A stretch of 64,000 nucleotides of DNA from an uncultured Oscillospiraceae bacterium (GCA_910587335.1 CAJUMG010000001.1:62001-126000); one strand, 5' to 3'; counted from the first letter of the stretch, positions 9,020-21,702 are shown. The notes: a model not told the origin generated them from the letters alone. Translations and numbers: made by a program.

Positions 9020-9034
9020 AAGGAGTGCATTGAC

Positions 9035-9478
9035 ATGAAGGGGAAAAAATTTTGGGCGGAATTCCGCGGGTTTATCGCCCGGGGCAATGTGATGAATTTA
9101 GCCGTAGGTGTTATCATCGGCGCGGCATTTCAAAATATTACCAACTCGCTGGTCAGTGACATGATTTCCCCTGTAATCGGGCTGCTTGCCAGCGCCGATA
9201 TGAGCGATTGGTCGGTAGCTGTCGGTGGCGCTGAAATTCGTTATGGCGCCTTTTTAACCGCGGTGATCAATTTCCTGATCATGGCGCTGGTGATCTTTTT
9301 GCTGGTCAAACTGCTGAATAAGCTAATGGAAATCGGCAGAAAGCCGGAACCGCCGGCAAAGCCTACCACGAAAAAGTGTCCGTTTTGCTGTAGTGAAATC
9401 GCCCTCGAGGCGGTCCGCTGTCCCCACTGTACCTCTTCCTTGGAGGAATCAAGTCAAGAAAAGACGCCGGGGATTTAA
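9035..9478 (+). CDS. mscL: MscL large-conductance mechanosensitive channel with zinc-ribbon tail
   Basis: 147-residue channel that opens under membrane tension to release solutes in hypo-osmotic shock. The N-terminal amphipathic helix and TM1 (FIARGNVMNLAVGVIIGAAF, residues 13-32) are classic, as are DMISPVIGLL after TM1 and TM2 (about residues 73-95). The C-terminus differs from the textbook MscL bundle: it carries two CxxC pairs (CPFC near 113, CPHC near 129), a probable zinc ribbon. An AAGGAG site precedes the ATG, and it follows DUF1846 closely enough to share a transcript. Confidence 0.93.
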   Translation: MKGKKFWAEFRGFIARGNVMNLAVGVIIGAAFQNITNSLVSDMISPVIGLLASADMSDWSVAVGGAEIRYGAFLTAVINFLIMALVIFLLVKLLNKLMEIGRKPEPPAKPTTKKCPFCCSEIALEAVRCPHCTSSLEESSQEKTPGI

Positions 9479-9510
9479 CCTCAGCGCCTTTCTTCTATCC
9501 TATTCCCATT

Positions 9511-10296
9511 TTATTCTGGCTTTTTCGCCAATTCCAAATCAATGGTATCATGTAGGGTGATCGTTCCGCCATATCTTTGAATTGCCTGTTCGATTCCTGT
9601 GAAAAGCGCTTTGCGCCTACTCTCTTCCAACGCGATATGGTCCGAATAGGTTCCCAGAAGGCCGATATAGTCCCGGGCTGTGAAGGTCCTTGTCCTGTGA
9701 TAAAGCGCATAGGACGTTTCTTCGAAGCCGTAGCGCAGGGCGATTTCGGAAAGCTCCTTTGCCTTTTCCTCGCAAAATTCTGCAGGGTGGGAAACACCCA
9801 TATACCTTTCGTAGAGCGCGTCGATTTCCTCGGATAAAGGCACGGGATTGCTTTTATCCGGTAAAGGATGATTGGCAAAGCGCGCAAATACGCCGCCTTT
9901 TTTTAGAATCGAAAAGACCTTCGGATAACCAATTTCCTCCGGGATCCAGTGAAAGGCTGTTGCGGAATAAACAAGATCGCAGGATGCTTCTTCCAGTAAA
10001 GCATCCTCGAATTTTCCGGTGATCAACAAAAAATTGGGATAGTCCTGAAACTTTTTCCGGCACAGGGCGGAAAAGTTTTCTCCGTATTCAACGGCCTTCA
10101 CCTGGCAGCCCGTCCGCAAAATGGGTAAGGTTGCCTGTCCCGCGCCGATCCCAATCTCCACCGCTTTGCTGGTTGGTCCAAGAGAGACATGGCTAAAAAT
10201 CCTTTGATACAACTCGTCCACATATCCTGGCCGGAATTTTTCATAGACGGAAACTGCCGTATCAAAGGTTCCTTTCAGGTTTGCGGTATTCGGCAT
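9511..10296 (-). CDS. Class I SAM-dependent methyltransferase
   Basis: 261-residue methyltransferase with a Rossmann fold. Motif I is AVEIGIGAGQAT (about residues 40-51); motif II is near KAVEYGEN (about 66-73) and the post-I/III region is SCDLVYSATAFHWI (about 104-117). The FHWIP pattern resembles Tam/UbiE-like small-molecule methyltransferases, but the substrate cannot be named. It is transcribed alone and leftward, convergent with mscL. A strong AGGAGGG site sits 7-8 bases ahead of the ATG. The V-ATPase operon terminator lies on its upstream side. Confidence 0.85.
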   Translation of the reverse strand: MPNTANLKGTFDTAVSVYEKFRPGYVDELYQRIFSHVSLGPTSKAVEIGIGAGQATLPILRTGCQVKAVEYGENFSALCRKKFQDYPNFLLITGKFEDALLEEASCDLVYSATAFHWIPEEIGYPKVFSILKKGGVFARFANHPLPDKSNPVPLSEEIDALYERYMGVSHPAEFCEEKAKELSEIALRYGFEETSYALYHRTRTFTARDYIGLLGTYSDHIALEESRRKALFTGIEQAIQRYGGTITLHDTIDLELAKKPE

Positions 10297-10436
10297 AAAA
10301 AACCCTCCTTTTCTGCCTGTTCTTTAGGATAAGCCAAATAGGAAAATTACTATACCACAAAAAGGCTTTGCTATCAAGCGTTTGGTCGGGATTTCTCGAT
10401 TCCTGTTTTCAAGAAGCTAAGATTTTTGTAGACATC

Positions 10437-10468
10437 AAAAGGCTCTGTCCAAATGGACAGAGCCTTTT
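10437..10468. terminator. Terminator of the V-ATPase operon
   Basis: A 14-base perfect stem (AAAAGGCTCTGTCC and its complement) with a 4-base loop, A-rich on one side and T-rich on the other. It lies 40 bases past the leftward subunit D stop. Confidence 0.92.
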
Positions 10469-10507
10469 CTTCTATTCGTTTGACTTGAGTGGTAAGAATT
10501 CTCCCAA

Positions 10508-11173
10508 CTACTGGGCCGCTTTTTCCGAATAGTGGTGAGCTTGTTCCAACATCATGTCCTTCACCTTCATCAGGCGGATCTGGGTGCTTCGCTCATTTTC
10601 ATCCAGCTTCATTGTGATGTACTTGATATTGGTCTGCAAATCAGGGATCATCACATGCTCCAGCGCATTTACGCGCCGGCGTGTTTTCTCAATCTCCGCA
10701 GCCATCAGCTGACAGGATTTTTCAATCTCGGCCAGCTTGAGCATATCAGGCAGCACCTCTGACAAGGACAGAACCGCGTCATCCAAATCAGCTGAGGTAA
10801 ACGCAAATCCATAAGAATAGATATCGCCAAGATCCGCTGTTCTGGTTTTATACGAAAACACCGGAATCTCTACGCTCATGACATTGCGTTCAGACGCTTC
10901 GAGAAAAACCTCCTGCTTTGGAGCCATCAGCGCTACATCCAGCACCTGTGCATCGGTAGCGGCACGGGCCAACAAGAAATTTTTGTTGGCGGCGTTAATG
11001 CCCTCTTCCACCTTTTCCCGCAGCGTTTTGTTCTGACGAACCAGATCCAGAAACTGACGCATCAGCTCATCCCGTTTGTCTTTTAAAAGCTTATGGCCGC
11101 GCATAGCGGTAGACAGCTTCTTTTTTAAACGGGTCAGCTCCATACGAGTTGGATTTACCTGTGTATTTGCCAA
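10508..11173 (-). CDS. ntpD: V-type ATPase subunit D (central stalk)
   Basis: 221-residue long coiled-coil protein forming the rotor shaft of the V1 part. The conserved N-terminus is present (VNPTRMELTRLKKKL, residues 6-20, then GHKLLKDKRDEL at about 27-38). The rest is two long antiparallel helices around a small central domain. It is the last gene of the operon, 15 bases after subunit B and 40 bases before a strong terminator. Normal family length. Confidence 0.95.
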   Translation of the reverse strand: MANTQVNPTRMELTRLKKKLSTAMRGHKLLKDKRDELMRQFLDLVRQNKTLREKVEEGINAANKNFLLARAATDAQVLDVALMAPKQEVFLEASERNVMSVEIPVFSYKTRTADLGDIYSYGFAFTSADLDDAVLSLSEVLPDMLKLAEIEKSCQLMAAEIEKTRRRVNALEHVMIPDLQTNIKYITMKLDENERSTQIRLMKVKDMMLEQAHHYSEKAAQ

Positions 11174-11188
11174 GAAAATCCCCCTCTC

Positions 11189-12559
11189 TTACTTACCGTA
11201 ATATTCGTCGAGGTATTCATCCTTGATTCGTTTCAGCTCCGAACGGGGCAGAATGGACAAAAGCTTCCAACCGATTTCCAGCGTCTGTTCAATATCCCGG
11301 TTGGCGTCATATCCCTGGGAGACATACTCCGCCTCAAACGCGTCGGCGAACTGGGCATACAGCTTGTCGATATCGGTCAGCGCCGCCTCGCCCAGAACCA
11401 CCATCAGCTCTTTTGCGTCCTTACCGCGGGCATAAGCCGCGAACAGCTGGTTCATAGTGTTTGCGTGGTCCGCGCGGGTTTTTCCCTCGCCAATACCCTT
11501 ATCCTTCAAACGGCTCAGGCTGGGCAGTACGTCGATCGGCGGTGTGATGCCTTTGCGGTACAGCTCACGGCTCAGGATAATCTGTCCTTCCGTAATATAG
11601 CCGGTCAGGTCAGGGATCGGGTGGGTCTTATCATCCTCGGGCATGGTAAGAATCGGGATCATGGTGATGGAACCGTTCTTCCCTTTCTGACGGCCGGCCC
11701 GCTCGTACAAGGTGGCAAGGTCGGTATACATGTAACCGGGATAACCACGGCGGCCGGGAACCTCTTTACGGGCGGCGGAAACCTCACGCAGAGAGTCGGC
11801 GTAGTTGGTAATATCGGTCAGGATAACCAGCACGTGCATATTCTTTTCGAACGCCAGATATTCCGCGGCGGTCAACGCCATACGAGGCGTTGCAATACGC
11901 TCGACCGCCGGGTCGTTTGCCAGATTGACAAACAGGACCGTCCGGTCGATTGCGCCGGTTTCTTTAAAGCTTTCGATAAAGAAGTTAGATTCTTCGAAGG
12001 TGATACCCATGGCGGCAAACACAACCGCAAAGGGCTCTGTCGTACCGCGCACCCGCGCCTGCCGGGCAATCTGCGCCGCCAGGTTGGCATGAGGCAGACC
12101 GGAGGCGGAGAAGATCGGCAGCTTTTGCCCACGGACCAGGGTATTCAAACCGTCAATCGCCGAAACACCGGTCTGAATAAACTCCTGCGGATAGTTTCTG
12201 GCGGCCGGGTTAATCGGAAGGCCGTTAATATCCATGCGCTTATCCGGCAGGATCTCGGGGCCGCCGTCGATGGGACGGCCCAAACCGTCGAATACACGGC
12301 TGAGCATATCCTCTGATACGCCCAATTCCATGGGGCGACCCAAAAAGCGGACCTTACTGTTGGACAGGTTGATACCGGTGGAGTTTTCAAACAGCTGAAC
12401 CAGCGCGTTTCCGCCGTCGATTTCCAGTACCTTGCAGCGGCGTTTTTCGCCGGAAGCAAGCTCAATCTCCCCCAGTTCGTTATAGGTGACGTTCTCTACG
12501 CCGCGCACCAGCATCAGAGGACCCGCCACCTCTTGAATGGTTCTGTATTCCTTTGGCAT
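11189..12559 (-). CDS. ntpB: V-type ATPase subunit B (regulatory nucleotide-binding)
   Basis: 456-residue non-catalytic beta-barrel/ATPase-fold subunit alternating with A in the V1 hexamer. It lacks a true P-loop, as expected for B: the equivalent region reads [20 protein letters not shown] (about residues 149-168). The B-type signature [23 protein letters not shown] is present near 268-290. The ATG overlaps the last base of subunit A's stop, giving direct translational coupling. Normal length, no anomalies. Confidence 0.97.
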   Translation of the reverse strand: MPKEYRTIQEVAGPLMLVRGVENVTYNELGEIELASGEKRRCKVLEIDGGNALVQLFENSTGINLSNSKVRFLGRPMELGVSEDMLSRVFDGLGRPIDGGPEILPDKRMDINGLPINPAARNYPQEFIQTGVSAIDGLNTLVRGQKLPIFSASGLPHANLAAQIARQARVRGTTEPFAVVFAAMGITFEESNFFIESFKETGAIDRTVLFVNLANDPAVERIATPRMALTAAEYLAFEKNMHVLVILTDITNYADSLREVSAARKEVPGRRGYPGYMYTDLATLYERAGRQKGKNGSITMIPILTMPEDDKTHPIPDLTGYITEGQIILSRELYRKGITPPIDVLPSLSRLKDKGIGEGKTRADHANTMNQLFAAYARGKDAKELMVVLGEAALTDIDKLYAQFADAFEAEYVSQGYDANRDIEQTLEIGWKLLSILPRSELKRIKDEYLDEYYGK

Positions 12560-14331
12560 TAGAAGTCCTCCTTCGTCTGGGAAAGTTCCTCAATTTCTTT
12601 ATTCATACTCTGGATAATTCCGTCAAACTCTCTGGCGATCTGATCCTCCGGCGTATATTTGAAACGACCGATTCTTTCCCGCACGGACAGTTTTACCAGC
12701 GATTCAACACCAATGCCGGTCTGCAGCGCGTTGACGGTGGATTCATAGAACGCCAAAACCAGCTTCATCATCGAATACTGTTTTTCCAAAGAGGTATAGG
12801 TATCCACCTCATGGAAAGCGTCCTGATGCAAAAAGTCCTCACGGATCGAACGGGCAGCCTCCAGCTTCAGCCGGTCAGCCGGAGACAAGGCGTCCATACC
12901 AACCAACTGGACGATTTCATCCAGCTCCGCCTCTTCCTGAAGCAAACGCATAATCTGCTGCTTGAGCTGGGTCCAATCCTCATGCACCTTGCTGTTAAAC
13001 CAGCCGGCGGTATTATCAGCATACAGCGAATAGCTGGTCAGCCAGTTGATCGCCGGGAAATGACGGGCATAGGCCAGAGCGGAGTCCAAGCTCCAGAACA
13101 CCTTAACGATACGCAAAGTCGCCTGAGAAACAGGCTCGGAAATGTCACCGCCAGGGGGCGATACAGCGCCGATTACGCTCAAAGCGCCCTCGCGTCCCTC
13201 CTGCCCCTGGGTGATGACCCGGCCGGCACGCTCATAGAACTGGGCCAGACGGCTTCCCAGATAGGCGGGATAACCTTCCTCACCGGGCATCTCTTCCAGA
13301 CGGCCGGACATTTCACGAAGCGCCTCCGCCCAACGGGAGGTAGAATCGGCCATCAATGCTACCGAGTAGCCCATATCCCGGAAATACTCGGCGATGGTGA
13401 TACCAGTATAGATCGAAGCCTCACGCGCCGCAACCGGCATATCGGAGGTGTTCGCGATCAAAACGGTACGCTCCATCAAGGAATAGCCGGTTTTGGGGTC
13501 CTTCAGCTCCGGGAACTCGTTCAAAACGTCGGTCATCTCGTTGCCGCGCTCGCCGCAGCCGATATAAACGATAATATCCGCCTCGGCCCACTTAGCCAGC
13601 TGATGCTGCACAACGGTTTTGCCCGACCCAAAGGGACCCGGAACCGCCGCGACGCCGCCTTTGGCGATGGGGAACAGCGTATCAATAACACGCTGACCGG
13701 TGACCAACGGCATATCCGGCGGCAATTTTTCCTTGTAGGGACGGCCTTTTCGAACCGGCCAGCTCTGCATCAATGTTAAAGCGGTCTCGCCGCCGTTTTC
13801 ATTTTCAATGGCCGCTATGGTCTGGGTGACGGTAAAGTCCCCTTCCTGGATGGATTTTACCGTACCGGCTACGCCGTTTGGAACCATAATCTTATGGGAT
13901 ACGATCTTCGTCTCCTGTACCGATCCGATGATATCACCGCCGGTTACCTTATCCCCTGCTTTGACCGATGGAACAAAGCTCCAGGTCTTTTCACGGCTTA
14001 AAGACGGAACCTCAATCCCCCGCTGCAAATTGTTTCCGGAAACCTGCATAATCGTTTCCAGCGGACGCTGAATACCGTCGAAGATACTGCCAATTAGTCC
14101 TGGGCCCAATTCCACGCTCAACGGCGCGCCGGTGGACTCTACGGGTTCGCCCGGACCCAGTCCGGAGGTTTCCTCGTAAACCTGTACCGAGGCTTCGTCG
14201 CCATGGATCTCGATAATTTCGCCAATCAGGCGCTGGTCGCTGACACGGCACACGTCAAACATATTGGCGTCGCGCATCCCTTGGGCGATGACCAGAGGTC
14301 CGGCAACTTTTTTAATGGTACCTTTGCTCAT
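12559..14331 (-). CDS. ntpA: V-type ATPase subunit A (catalytic)
   Basis: 590-residue catalytic subunit. The P-loop GPFGSGKT (about residues 230-237) is the V/A-type form, followed by [13 protein letters not shown] with the catalytic Glu, and [25 protein letters not shown] carrying the A-type signature. A large non-homologous insert near residues 100-190 separates it from F-type beta subunits. It hydrolyses ATP to drive ion export, or makes ATP if run backwards. It sits between subunits F and B in the canonical order. Confidence 0.97.
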   Translation of the reverse strand: MSKGTIKKVAGPLVIAQGMRDANMFDVCRVSDQRLIGEIIEIHGDEASVQVYEETSGLGPGEPVESTGAPLSVELGPGLIGSIFDGIQRPLETIMQVSGNNLQRGIEVPSLSREKTWSFVPSVKAGDKVTGGDIIGSVQETKIVSHKIMVPNGVAGTVKSIQEGDFTVTQTIAAIENENGGETALTLMQSWPVRKGRPYKEKLPPDMPLVTGQRVIDTLFPIAKGGVAAVPGPFGSGKTVVQHQLAKWAEADIIVYIGCGERGNEMTDVLNEFPELKDPKTGYSLMERTVLIANTSDMPVAAREASIYTGITIAEYFRDMGYSVALMADSTSRWAEALREMSGRLEEMPGEEGYPAYLGSRLAQFYERAGRVITQGQEGREGALSVIGAVSPPGGDISEPVSQATLRIVKVFWSLDSALAYARHFPAINWLTSYSLYADNTAGWFNSKVHEDWTQLKQQIMRLLQEEAELDEIVQLVGMDALSPADRLKLEAARSIREDFLHQDAFHEVDTYTSLEKQYSMMKLVLAFYESTVNALQTGIGVESLVKLSVRERIGRFKYTPEDQIAREFDGIIQSMNKEIEELSQTKEDF

Positions 14332-14351
14332 GTATTTTCACCTGCTTTTTG

Positions 14352-14675
14352 TTAGTTATCATTGCCAAATATGATGTCGGAGCCAACAGCCTGCTCCACC
14401 GATCGTTTCACGCTGGCGATCCCTTTTCCGGTATTGCCGGACACGCCGGGGATCAGGATAATGGCGGGCAGCCGTTGGGAGCGGTAATGATCCAGCTCCT
14501 CATCAATCTCGGCAGCCAGCGCTTCTGTAATATAAATGACCGCATAGTTTCCTTCCGCCAAGCGGCGCAGGGTTCGAACTGCTTCGGCAGGGTCATAAAC
14601 GGGATAGGTATCCAGACCCAGCGCGGCAAACCCGTAAATACTGTCGCGGTCGCCTAATACTGCAATCTTATACAT
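14352..14675 (-). CDS. ntpG: V-type ATPase subunit F
   Basis: 107-residue Rossmann-like small rotor subunit (ntpG in Enterococcus hirae nomenclature). Typical features are KIAVLGDRDSIYGFAALGLD (residues 3-22) and AVIYITEALAAEI (about 45-57), followed by AIILIPG. It overlaps subunit C by 8 bases and precedes subunit A by 20. It binds the D shaft at the base of V1 and modulates ATPase activity in characterised homologues. Confidence 0.94.
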   Translation of the reverse strand: MYKIAVLGDRDSIYGFAALGLDTYPVYDPAEAVRTLRRLAEGNYAVIYITEALAAEIDEELDHYRSQRLPAIILIPGVSGNTGKGIASVKRSVEQAVGSDIIFGNDN

Positions 14676-15639
14676 ACATTTCCCTTAACCTTTCCCGAAT
14701 CGCATCGTCCGAAAGTCCATTGCGTTTGCCCGAAAGCAGGATGCGGACGGTTTTGATCTCGTTTTCTCTCGCCAGCAGCCAAGCGGCGAGAGGGCTGACG
14801 GTAGTCGTCTCATACTTCTGCGGCTGAATTTTTTCGATCAGCCGGTTATCACACCAGCGCTCGAAAGCAGAGGCGGATTGATTCAGCGCCTCGACAGCTC
14901 CCTCATAGCAGGTGCCGCTTAAATAATCGCCGATCGCGCCCAGGCTTTCCACCGACGCCTGTGCAAGCTGCCCAACATCCAATGTATCGCAGGCTGCCAA
15001 CGCCCGACGCACAAATTCCAGGGATTTCCCGGTTTTTTGGCACCGTACGGCAATTTTGATATCGGCTGTGGCCACCGTATGCTCGGCATAAAACGCGAGC
15101 AATGGGCTGTCAGACGCCTTGCCGGCCGCTAAAATCGCCTGTAGCGCCGCCTTATCGACCACTACGTCGCAAAGCTGGCCGTCGCCAGTTTCCCGCAAAA
15201 TAGCCAACGCTTCATCTGCTACCGCGGCCATTTCAGACGGAAGAGAGGAAAAATCATGCTCTTCCACCGCCCGCCGAAAAACAACCGGATCAATGGTACC
15301 GTTGGGATTATAGATATCCACACCCTGGATAGGAGCATAATTTTCTTTAATCGCAGCTTTTAGATTATGATAGTCATTGGCATACAAAAACACGTCAAAA
15401 ACGCTCATATCCTCGACTAATTCCCGCAGCTGCTCCCAGGTTTTATTCCGCTCCCCTTCCAAAAGGGACTCCGGCGTTTGGCCGGCAGAACCGCTGCCCC
15501 AGCCCTTTTCGTTCAGCATGCGGATACATTCGTCATAGGTTTTGCAGGCCATCAGCTGTTCTAAGGTGGAGGAACTAAAGCATGAAAGCTCTTTGGCGCG
15601 GATTCGGGCTACCGCATAAATATAGTCGGGTTTCGCCAT
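14668..15639 (-). CDS. ntpC: V-type ATPase subunit C (d-type, rotor socket)
   Basis: 323-residue all-helical funnel-shaped protein linking the D/F shaft to the membrane K ring. Family marks are the YAVARIRAKELS start (residues 8-19), DVFLYANDYHNLKAAIKENY (about 80-99) and the C-terminal PLAAWLLARENEIKTVRILLSGK (about 281-303) block. It lies 12 bases after subunit E and overlaps subunit F by 8 bases. Normal length. Confidence 0.95.
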   Translation of the reverse strand: MAKPDYIYAVARIRAKELSCFSSSTLEQLMACKTYDECIRMLNEKGWGSGSAGQTPESLLEGERNKTWEQLRELVEDMSVFDVFLYANDYHNLKAAIKENYAPIQGVDIYNPNGTIDPVVFRRAVEEHDFSSLPSEMAAVADEALAILRETGDGQLCDVVVDKAALQAILAAGKASDSPLLAFYAEHTVATADIKIAVRCQKTGKSLEFVRRALAACDTLDVGQLAQASVESLGAIGDYLSGTCYEGAVEALNQSASAFERWCDNRLIEKIQPQKYETTTVSPLAAWLLARENEIKTVRILLSGKRNGLSDDAIRERLREMYV

Positions 15640-15651
15640 AATCCTACCTCC

Positions 15652-16248
15652 TTACTGGAACAGAAATTCCTGAACTTTATCCTGCAACGCCTCCTGGCTG
15701 GAATAGAACAATGCTTCGAATGAACAGTTCTCCTCGACCCCGTCATAATCTAGCACAAAGCCTCCATCTACCGGGCGGGTTTCCTTCGACAGAGAAAGGG
15801 CGGCGCCCGGTACAGATTTAACCGCAGCTTTCAGCTTCTGGTCAAAATCGCCGGGAACCCGGGCAAGATCTCTTTGATTCAGGATCAGCTTTCCTTGCTG
15901 CGGCAGAGCGAACTTACCGGCCATTTTGAAAATCAGATCAAAATAAGCTGTATCGTCCAGTGCCAGAAGGGATTTTTGGGCCGCCTGGATGGTCTCAGAA
16001 ATCATCTGTTGTTTGGCCGCAAGAAGAACCTGCCGCCGCTTAAGCGCCGCGCCGGACTGGGCGTTTGCCGCTATCTGGGCTGCCTGCGCCTGCGTTTGCG
16101 CCGCTATCTGCGCTGCCTGCTCTTCCCGCTGTGTTTTTGCCGACGCCAGGATCTTGGATGCTTCTTCTTCCGCCGCAGCCTTGGCCTTTTGGGCGCTGGC
16201 GTTTGCGTCGTCAATGATTTGGGTAGTAATTTTCTCTAATCCTGTCAT
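15652..16248 (-). CDS. ntpE: V-type ATPase subunit E (peripheral stalk)
   Basis: 198-residue peripheral-stalk protein. An N-terminal Ala/Lys/Gln-rich coiled coil (about residues 5-85) precedes a globular head that caps the V1 hexamer. I chose the ATG at 16248 because AAGGAG lies 9 bases upstream; a longer frame begins at 16296 but has no site. The gene starts 54 bases after subunit K and runs directly into subunit C. Confidence 0.92.
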   Translation of the reverse strand: MTGLEKITTQIIDDANASAQKAKAAAEEEASKILASAKTQREEQAAQIAAQTQAQAAQIAANAQSGAALKRRQVLLAAKQQMISETIQAAQKSLLALDDTAYFDLIFKMAGKFALPQQGKLILNQRDLARVPGDFDQKLKAAVKSVPGAALSLSKETRPVDGGFVLDYDGVEENCSFEALFYSSQEALQDKVQEFLFQ

Positions 16249-16301
16249 ATGCCGGCTCTCCTTATAATCGTATTGGGAATCTGCTTCATAAGGCAAGCCG
16301 C

Positions 16302-18804
<2,503 letters not shown>

Positions 18805-18840
18805 AGTTCGAGAAGCCTCCTTTCTGATAAATCGTGAATG

Positions 18841-19149
18841 CTAAATCAGTTCGGATAGGACCATCCGGATGGCTTCTCCTTTTTTGGCCGCGGCGTTTTG
18901 CTGCAACATCCGAATTTCGGACTCGGCCGCCTCGGCCGCCTGCGCCAGCGTCTCGTCCGCTTTTTGACGCGCCTTTTGCAGAGCTTGCCGGCTATCGGCC
19001 CGGGCCTTGGCCAGCATCTCGTCCATTTCGGTTTTGGCCTGGCTGCGGGCTTGCGCTAAAATAGAAGCGCTTTCCGCCTGGGCCCGCTGCTCGATCTGGT
19101 CCGCCTTCTGCTCTGCCTCACGGATTGCCTGAATCGTATCCTGTCCCAT
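18841..19149 (-). CDS. ntpF: V-type ATPase subunit G/H-like peripheral stalk protein
   Basis: 102-residue, almost entirely coiled-coil protein rich in Ala, Gln, Glu and Lys (heptads from about residue 5 to 90), ending in AIRMVLSELI. Its place as first gene before subunit I matches ntpF of the Enterococcus hirae ntpFIKECGABD operon and the G/H stalk subunit of related enzymes, which pairs with subunit E. Identification rests on position and coiled-coil character, as low-complexity sequence carries little family signal. A GGTGAT ribosome site precedes the ATG. Confidence 0.85.
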   Translation of the reverse strand: MGQDTIQAIREAEQKADQIEQRAQAESASILAQARSQAKTEMDEMLAKARADSRQALQKARQKADETLAQAAEAAESEIRMLQQNAAAKKGEAIRMVLSELI

Positions 19150-19387
19150 TTTATCACCACGCTTTAATGAATTTTATAAAAAGGAGGTATTGCTCAGCGC
19201 ACAGGATTTGCACTTAAAAAGCACTCAATACTTCCAATTTACCATTTTACAAGAGAAAGGGAGAAAAAACAACAAAATCTGCACTAAATTTGGGGAAAAT
19301 GTATATTTTCGGAAGAATAACGGCAGAAAACCTATCGATTTTATGAAAATTGTATAATTGGACAACACTTTTCTATGATAATTTGCT

Positions 19388-20764
19388 CTAACGCCGATTC
19401 ATAAGCTTTTGGGTCCAGAAATACTTTTTGGCAGTATACGGAGGATACCGCAAATCCGGTTCCCAGCCGCTCAGGCGCTGATAGGTCCCTTGCAGGTGGG
19501 AAAAGGTCAAAAAGCCATATTGTCCATGGCTCTGTCCTGTGCCGCTCTTGCCCACGCCGCCAAAAGGAAGATAAGGAGAAGCTAGATGTAAAACCGTATC
19601 GTTTATACAGCATCCCCCATAGGAAAAAGCGTTTTGCATTTGGTGTAGCATATGCTTATCCCTGGCAAAAAAGTATGCGGCCAGAGGATGAGAATTTTTC
19701 TGGACGATCTTCACCGCCTGTTCCAGCGTGTCGAAAGGCAAAACCGGTAAAATAGGGCCAAAAATTTCCTCCCGCATCACCGGCAGGTCGAGGGATGGTT
19801 CATCCACCAAAGTCGGGGACAGACGAAGGGCCTTGGCATCCGTCTCGCGGCCGAACAAAATCCGGCAGTCTTTTAAAAGGCTCAGCAACCGCTGGTAATG
19901 GGCCTTGTTCACGATCCGCCCGTAATCCGGGCTGGCCAGAGGATTCACACCGAGAAACCCCTCCAGCGCCACACGGCATTGTTCCACAAATGCATCCTTC
20001 ACCGACCGCTGGACCAACACATAGTCCGGCGCGACACAGGTCTGCCCGCAGTTGAGGATTTTTCCCCACATAATCCGCCGCGCCGCCAAACGCAGATCAG
20101 CGGAGGCATCCACAATACAGGGACTTTTGCCGCCCAGCTCCAGTGTGACCGGCGTAAGGTTCTCCGCCGCCGCTGCCAAAACCTTTTTCCCCACGGCGCC
20201 GCTGCCGGTAAAAAAGATCTTATCAAAAGGCAGGGCGGTAAGCGCGGCGGCGGTATTCGCCTCACCCAAGCAGACCGACACATACTCGGGCGAGAAGATT
20301 TCTTCCAACAGCGCACAGACAGCCAACGCCGTATGCTCCGCCAATTCCGACGGCTTGACTACTGCGCAGTTGCCCGCAGCCAAAGCGCTTACCAGCGGAG
20401 ACATACAAAGCTGAAACGGATAATTCCAGGGGGAGAGAATCAGCACCGAGCCGTAGGGTACCGGTCGGGTCCACTGCCGTCCGGGCAGGTGGCTGATTGG
20501 AACCGGCGCCCGTCTGGCACGGCTCCAGCTTTTCAAATGCCGCCTGGCGCAATGAATTTCTTCTAGCACCACAGCAATTTCTGTCATATAGGCTTCCTGC
20601 CGGGATTTTCCCAGATCCCGTGCCAGAGCAGCCTCAATTTCCGCCTGACGGCTTTGAATCGCACCTTCCAGAAGCGCTAGGACCGTTTGTCGGAAGGGGA
20701 CGGGCATCGTTGCGCCGCTGGCAAAAAAATCCTGTTGGCTTTGTAAAATCCGCTGATAATCCAC
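19388..20764 (-). CDS. Aldehyde dehydrogenase family protein (class 3-like)
   Basis: 458-residue NAD(P)-dependent aldehyde dehydrogenase. Seen are the Asn-containing SPWNYPFQLC block (about residues 103-112), the cofactor FFTGSGAVGKKV region (about 181-192), the general-base ELGGKSP (about 206-212) and the nucleophile in NCGQTCVAPDYVLV (about 236-249). Length and lack of an N-terminal extension fit the YwdH/class 3 fatty-aldehyde type. I start it at the GTG at 20764 because AAGGAGAGG lies about 6 bases upstream. It is followed by nothing in its direction for over 200 bases and preceded 85 bases upstream by a GntR regulator that may control it. Confidence 0.92.
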   Translation of the reverse strand: MDYQRILQSQQDFFASGATMPVPFRQTVLALLEGAIQSRQAEIEAALARDLGKSRQEAYMTEIAVVLEEIHCARRHLKSWSRARRAPVPISHLPGRQWTRPVPYGSVLILSPWNYPFQLCMSPLVSALAAGNCAVVKPSELAEHTALAVCALLEEIFSPEYVSVCLGEANTAAALTALPFDKIFFTGSGAVGKKVLAAAAENLTPVTLELGGKSPCIVDASADLRLAARRIMWGKILNCGQTCVAPDYVLVQRSVKDAFVEQCRVALEGFLGVNPLASPDYGRIVNKAHYQRLLSLLKDCRILFGRETDAKALRLSPTLVDEPSLDLPVMREEIFGPILPVLPFDTLEQAVKIVQKNSHPLAAYFFARDKHMLHQMQNAFSYGGCCINDTVLHLASPYLPFGGVGKSGTGQSHGQYGFLTFSHLQGTYQRLSGWEPDLRYPPYTAKKYFWTQKLMNRR

Positions 20765-20849
20765 CTGTTCCCCTCTCCTTCCAAGCGCTTCCCCCAAAAT
20801 AGCGAAAGACGCTTTCTATCGCCTTGATCCGGCGCTGCACAACCGCCGG

Positions 20850-21563
20850 TCATAGAATCATTTTAAACTTGTCCCCCACCACATATTGGACGCACCGGCA
20901 GCCGGGCATCCCGTTTTGATCGCTCAATTCGCTGCCAATTAACAAAAGCGGATAATCCCTCTGCACCGAGAGATAATGGGACATCTCGTAAGAAGCAAAG
21001 GTCACCTCCAGAGAAATGCGCGATTTTGTAAACCAAACGCCATATTTTTCCCGCAGCAGCTTCAGCATAGAGCAATGGTTCAGGTCCTCGTCCAGCAGGT
21101 AGGAGAAGGATTCGGGAAAATGGGAAATTTCCAGTTCCACCGGTACGCCATCGGTATACCGAATCCGCTCGATCGCGATAATCTTCGCGTCCGGCCGCAG
21201 ATCCAAAAAAGCAATGTCCTCTTCCTCCGGGTCCTTAATCACCGATTTAATGACCTTTGCGCCAGGCGTGCAGCCGATTTCACGGCACATATCGGTAAAG
21301 CTGCGCGCTGGAACAATGTGATGATTGTACTTTTTCTTGCTGACAAAGGTACCTTTCCCCTGCTGGCGGAGCAGCAGATTTTCTTTTTCCAGCTGCTGTA
21401 AAGCACCCCGCACCGTGTTTCGGCTGACATGATACAGGTCACACAGCTCCAATTCTGTGGGAAGCTTTTGCCCCTGTTTATATCGGCCGGTATGGATATC
21501 TTCTTTAATCAGTTCCGCCAATTGCTGATACAAAGGGAGCTGCCCTTCCGCTGGAAGCGCCAT
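20850..21563 (-). CDS. GntR-family regulator with UTRA sensor domain
   Basis: 237-residue repressor of the HutC/YvoA subfamily. The winged-helix domain spans residues 8-75 (LYQQLAELIKEDI, then LPTELELCDLYHVSRNTVRGAL). The UTRA ligand domain follows (about 90-235), including IERIRYTDGVPVELEISHFP. Relatives of this kind sense sugars, amino acids or their phosphates; the ligand here is unknown. AGGAGGG precedes the ATG. It is immediately upstream of the aldehyde dehydrogenase on the same strand, suggesting a regulator-target pair. Confidence 0.92.
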   Translation of the reverse strand: MALPAEGQLPLYQQLAELIKEDIHTGRYKQGQKLPTELELCDLYHVSRNTVRGALQQLEKENLLLRQQGKGTFVSKKKYNHHIVPARSFTDMCREIGCTPGAKVIKSVIKDPEEEDIAFLDLRPDAKIIAIERIRYTDGVPVELEISHFPESFSYLLDEDLNHCSMLKLLREKYGVWFTKSRISLEVTFASYEMSHYLSVQRDYPLLLIGSELSDQNGMPGCRCVQYVVGDKFKMIL

Positions 21564-21600
21564 GGTTTCCCTCCTCTCCGTACAAAGACAGCTTGTGAAT

Positions 21601-21635
21601 GAAAAGGTTCCATCCGGTCAAGATGGAACCTTTTC
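21601..21635. terminator. Terminator downstream of yitT
   Basis: A 14-base perfect inverted repeat (GAAAAGGTTCCATC and its complement) around a 7-base loop. It lies 68 bases past the leftward yitT stop and just upstream of the GntR gene. The T run is only CCTTTTC, so an alternative role as a regulator binding site cannot be excluded. Confidence 0.65.
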
Positions 21636-21702
21636 AAAATCCGGATGATACATTCAGTATAACATAGAAAAACAGGGTGTGCAGCTGTTTTTTAATCTTC
21701 TT

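Noticed and set aside
12553..13779. Long open frame (408 codons) on the + strand inside the V-ATPase A gene
   Set aside because: It is antisense to the highly conserved catalytic subunit, has no ribosome site or family resemblance, and is a product of GC-rich codon usage.
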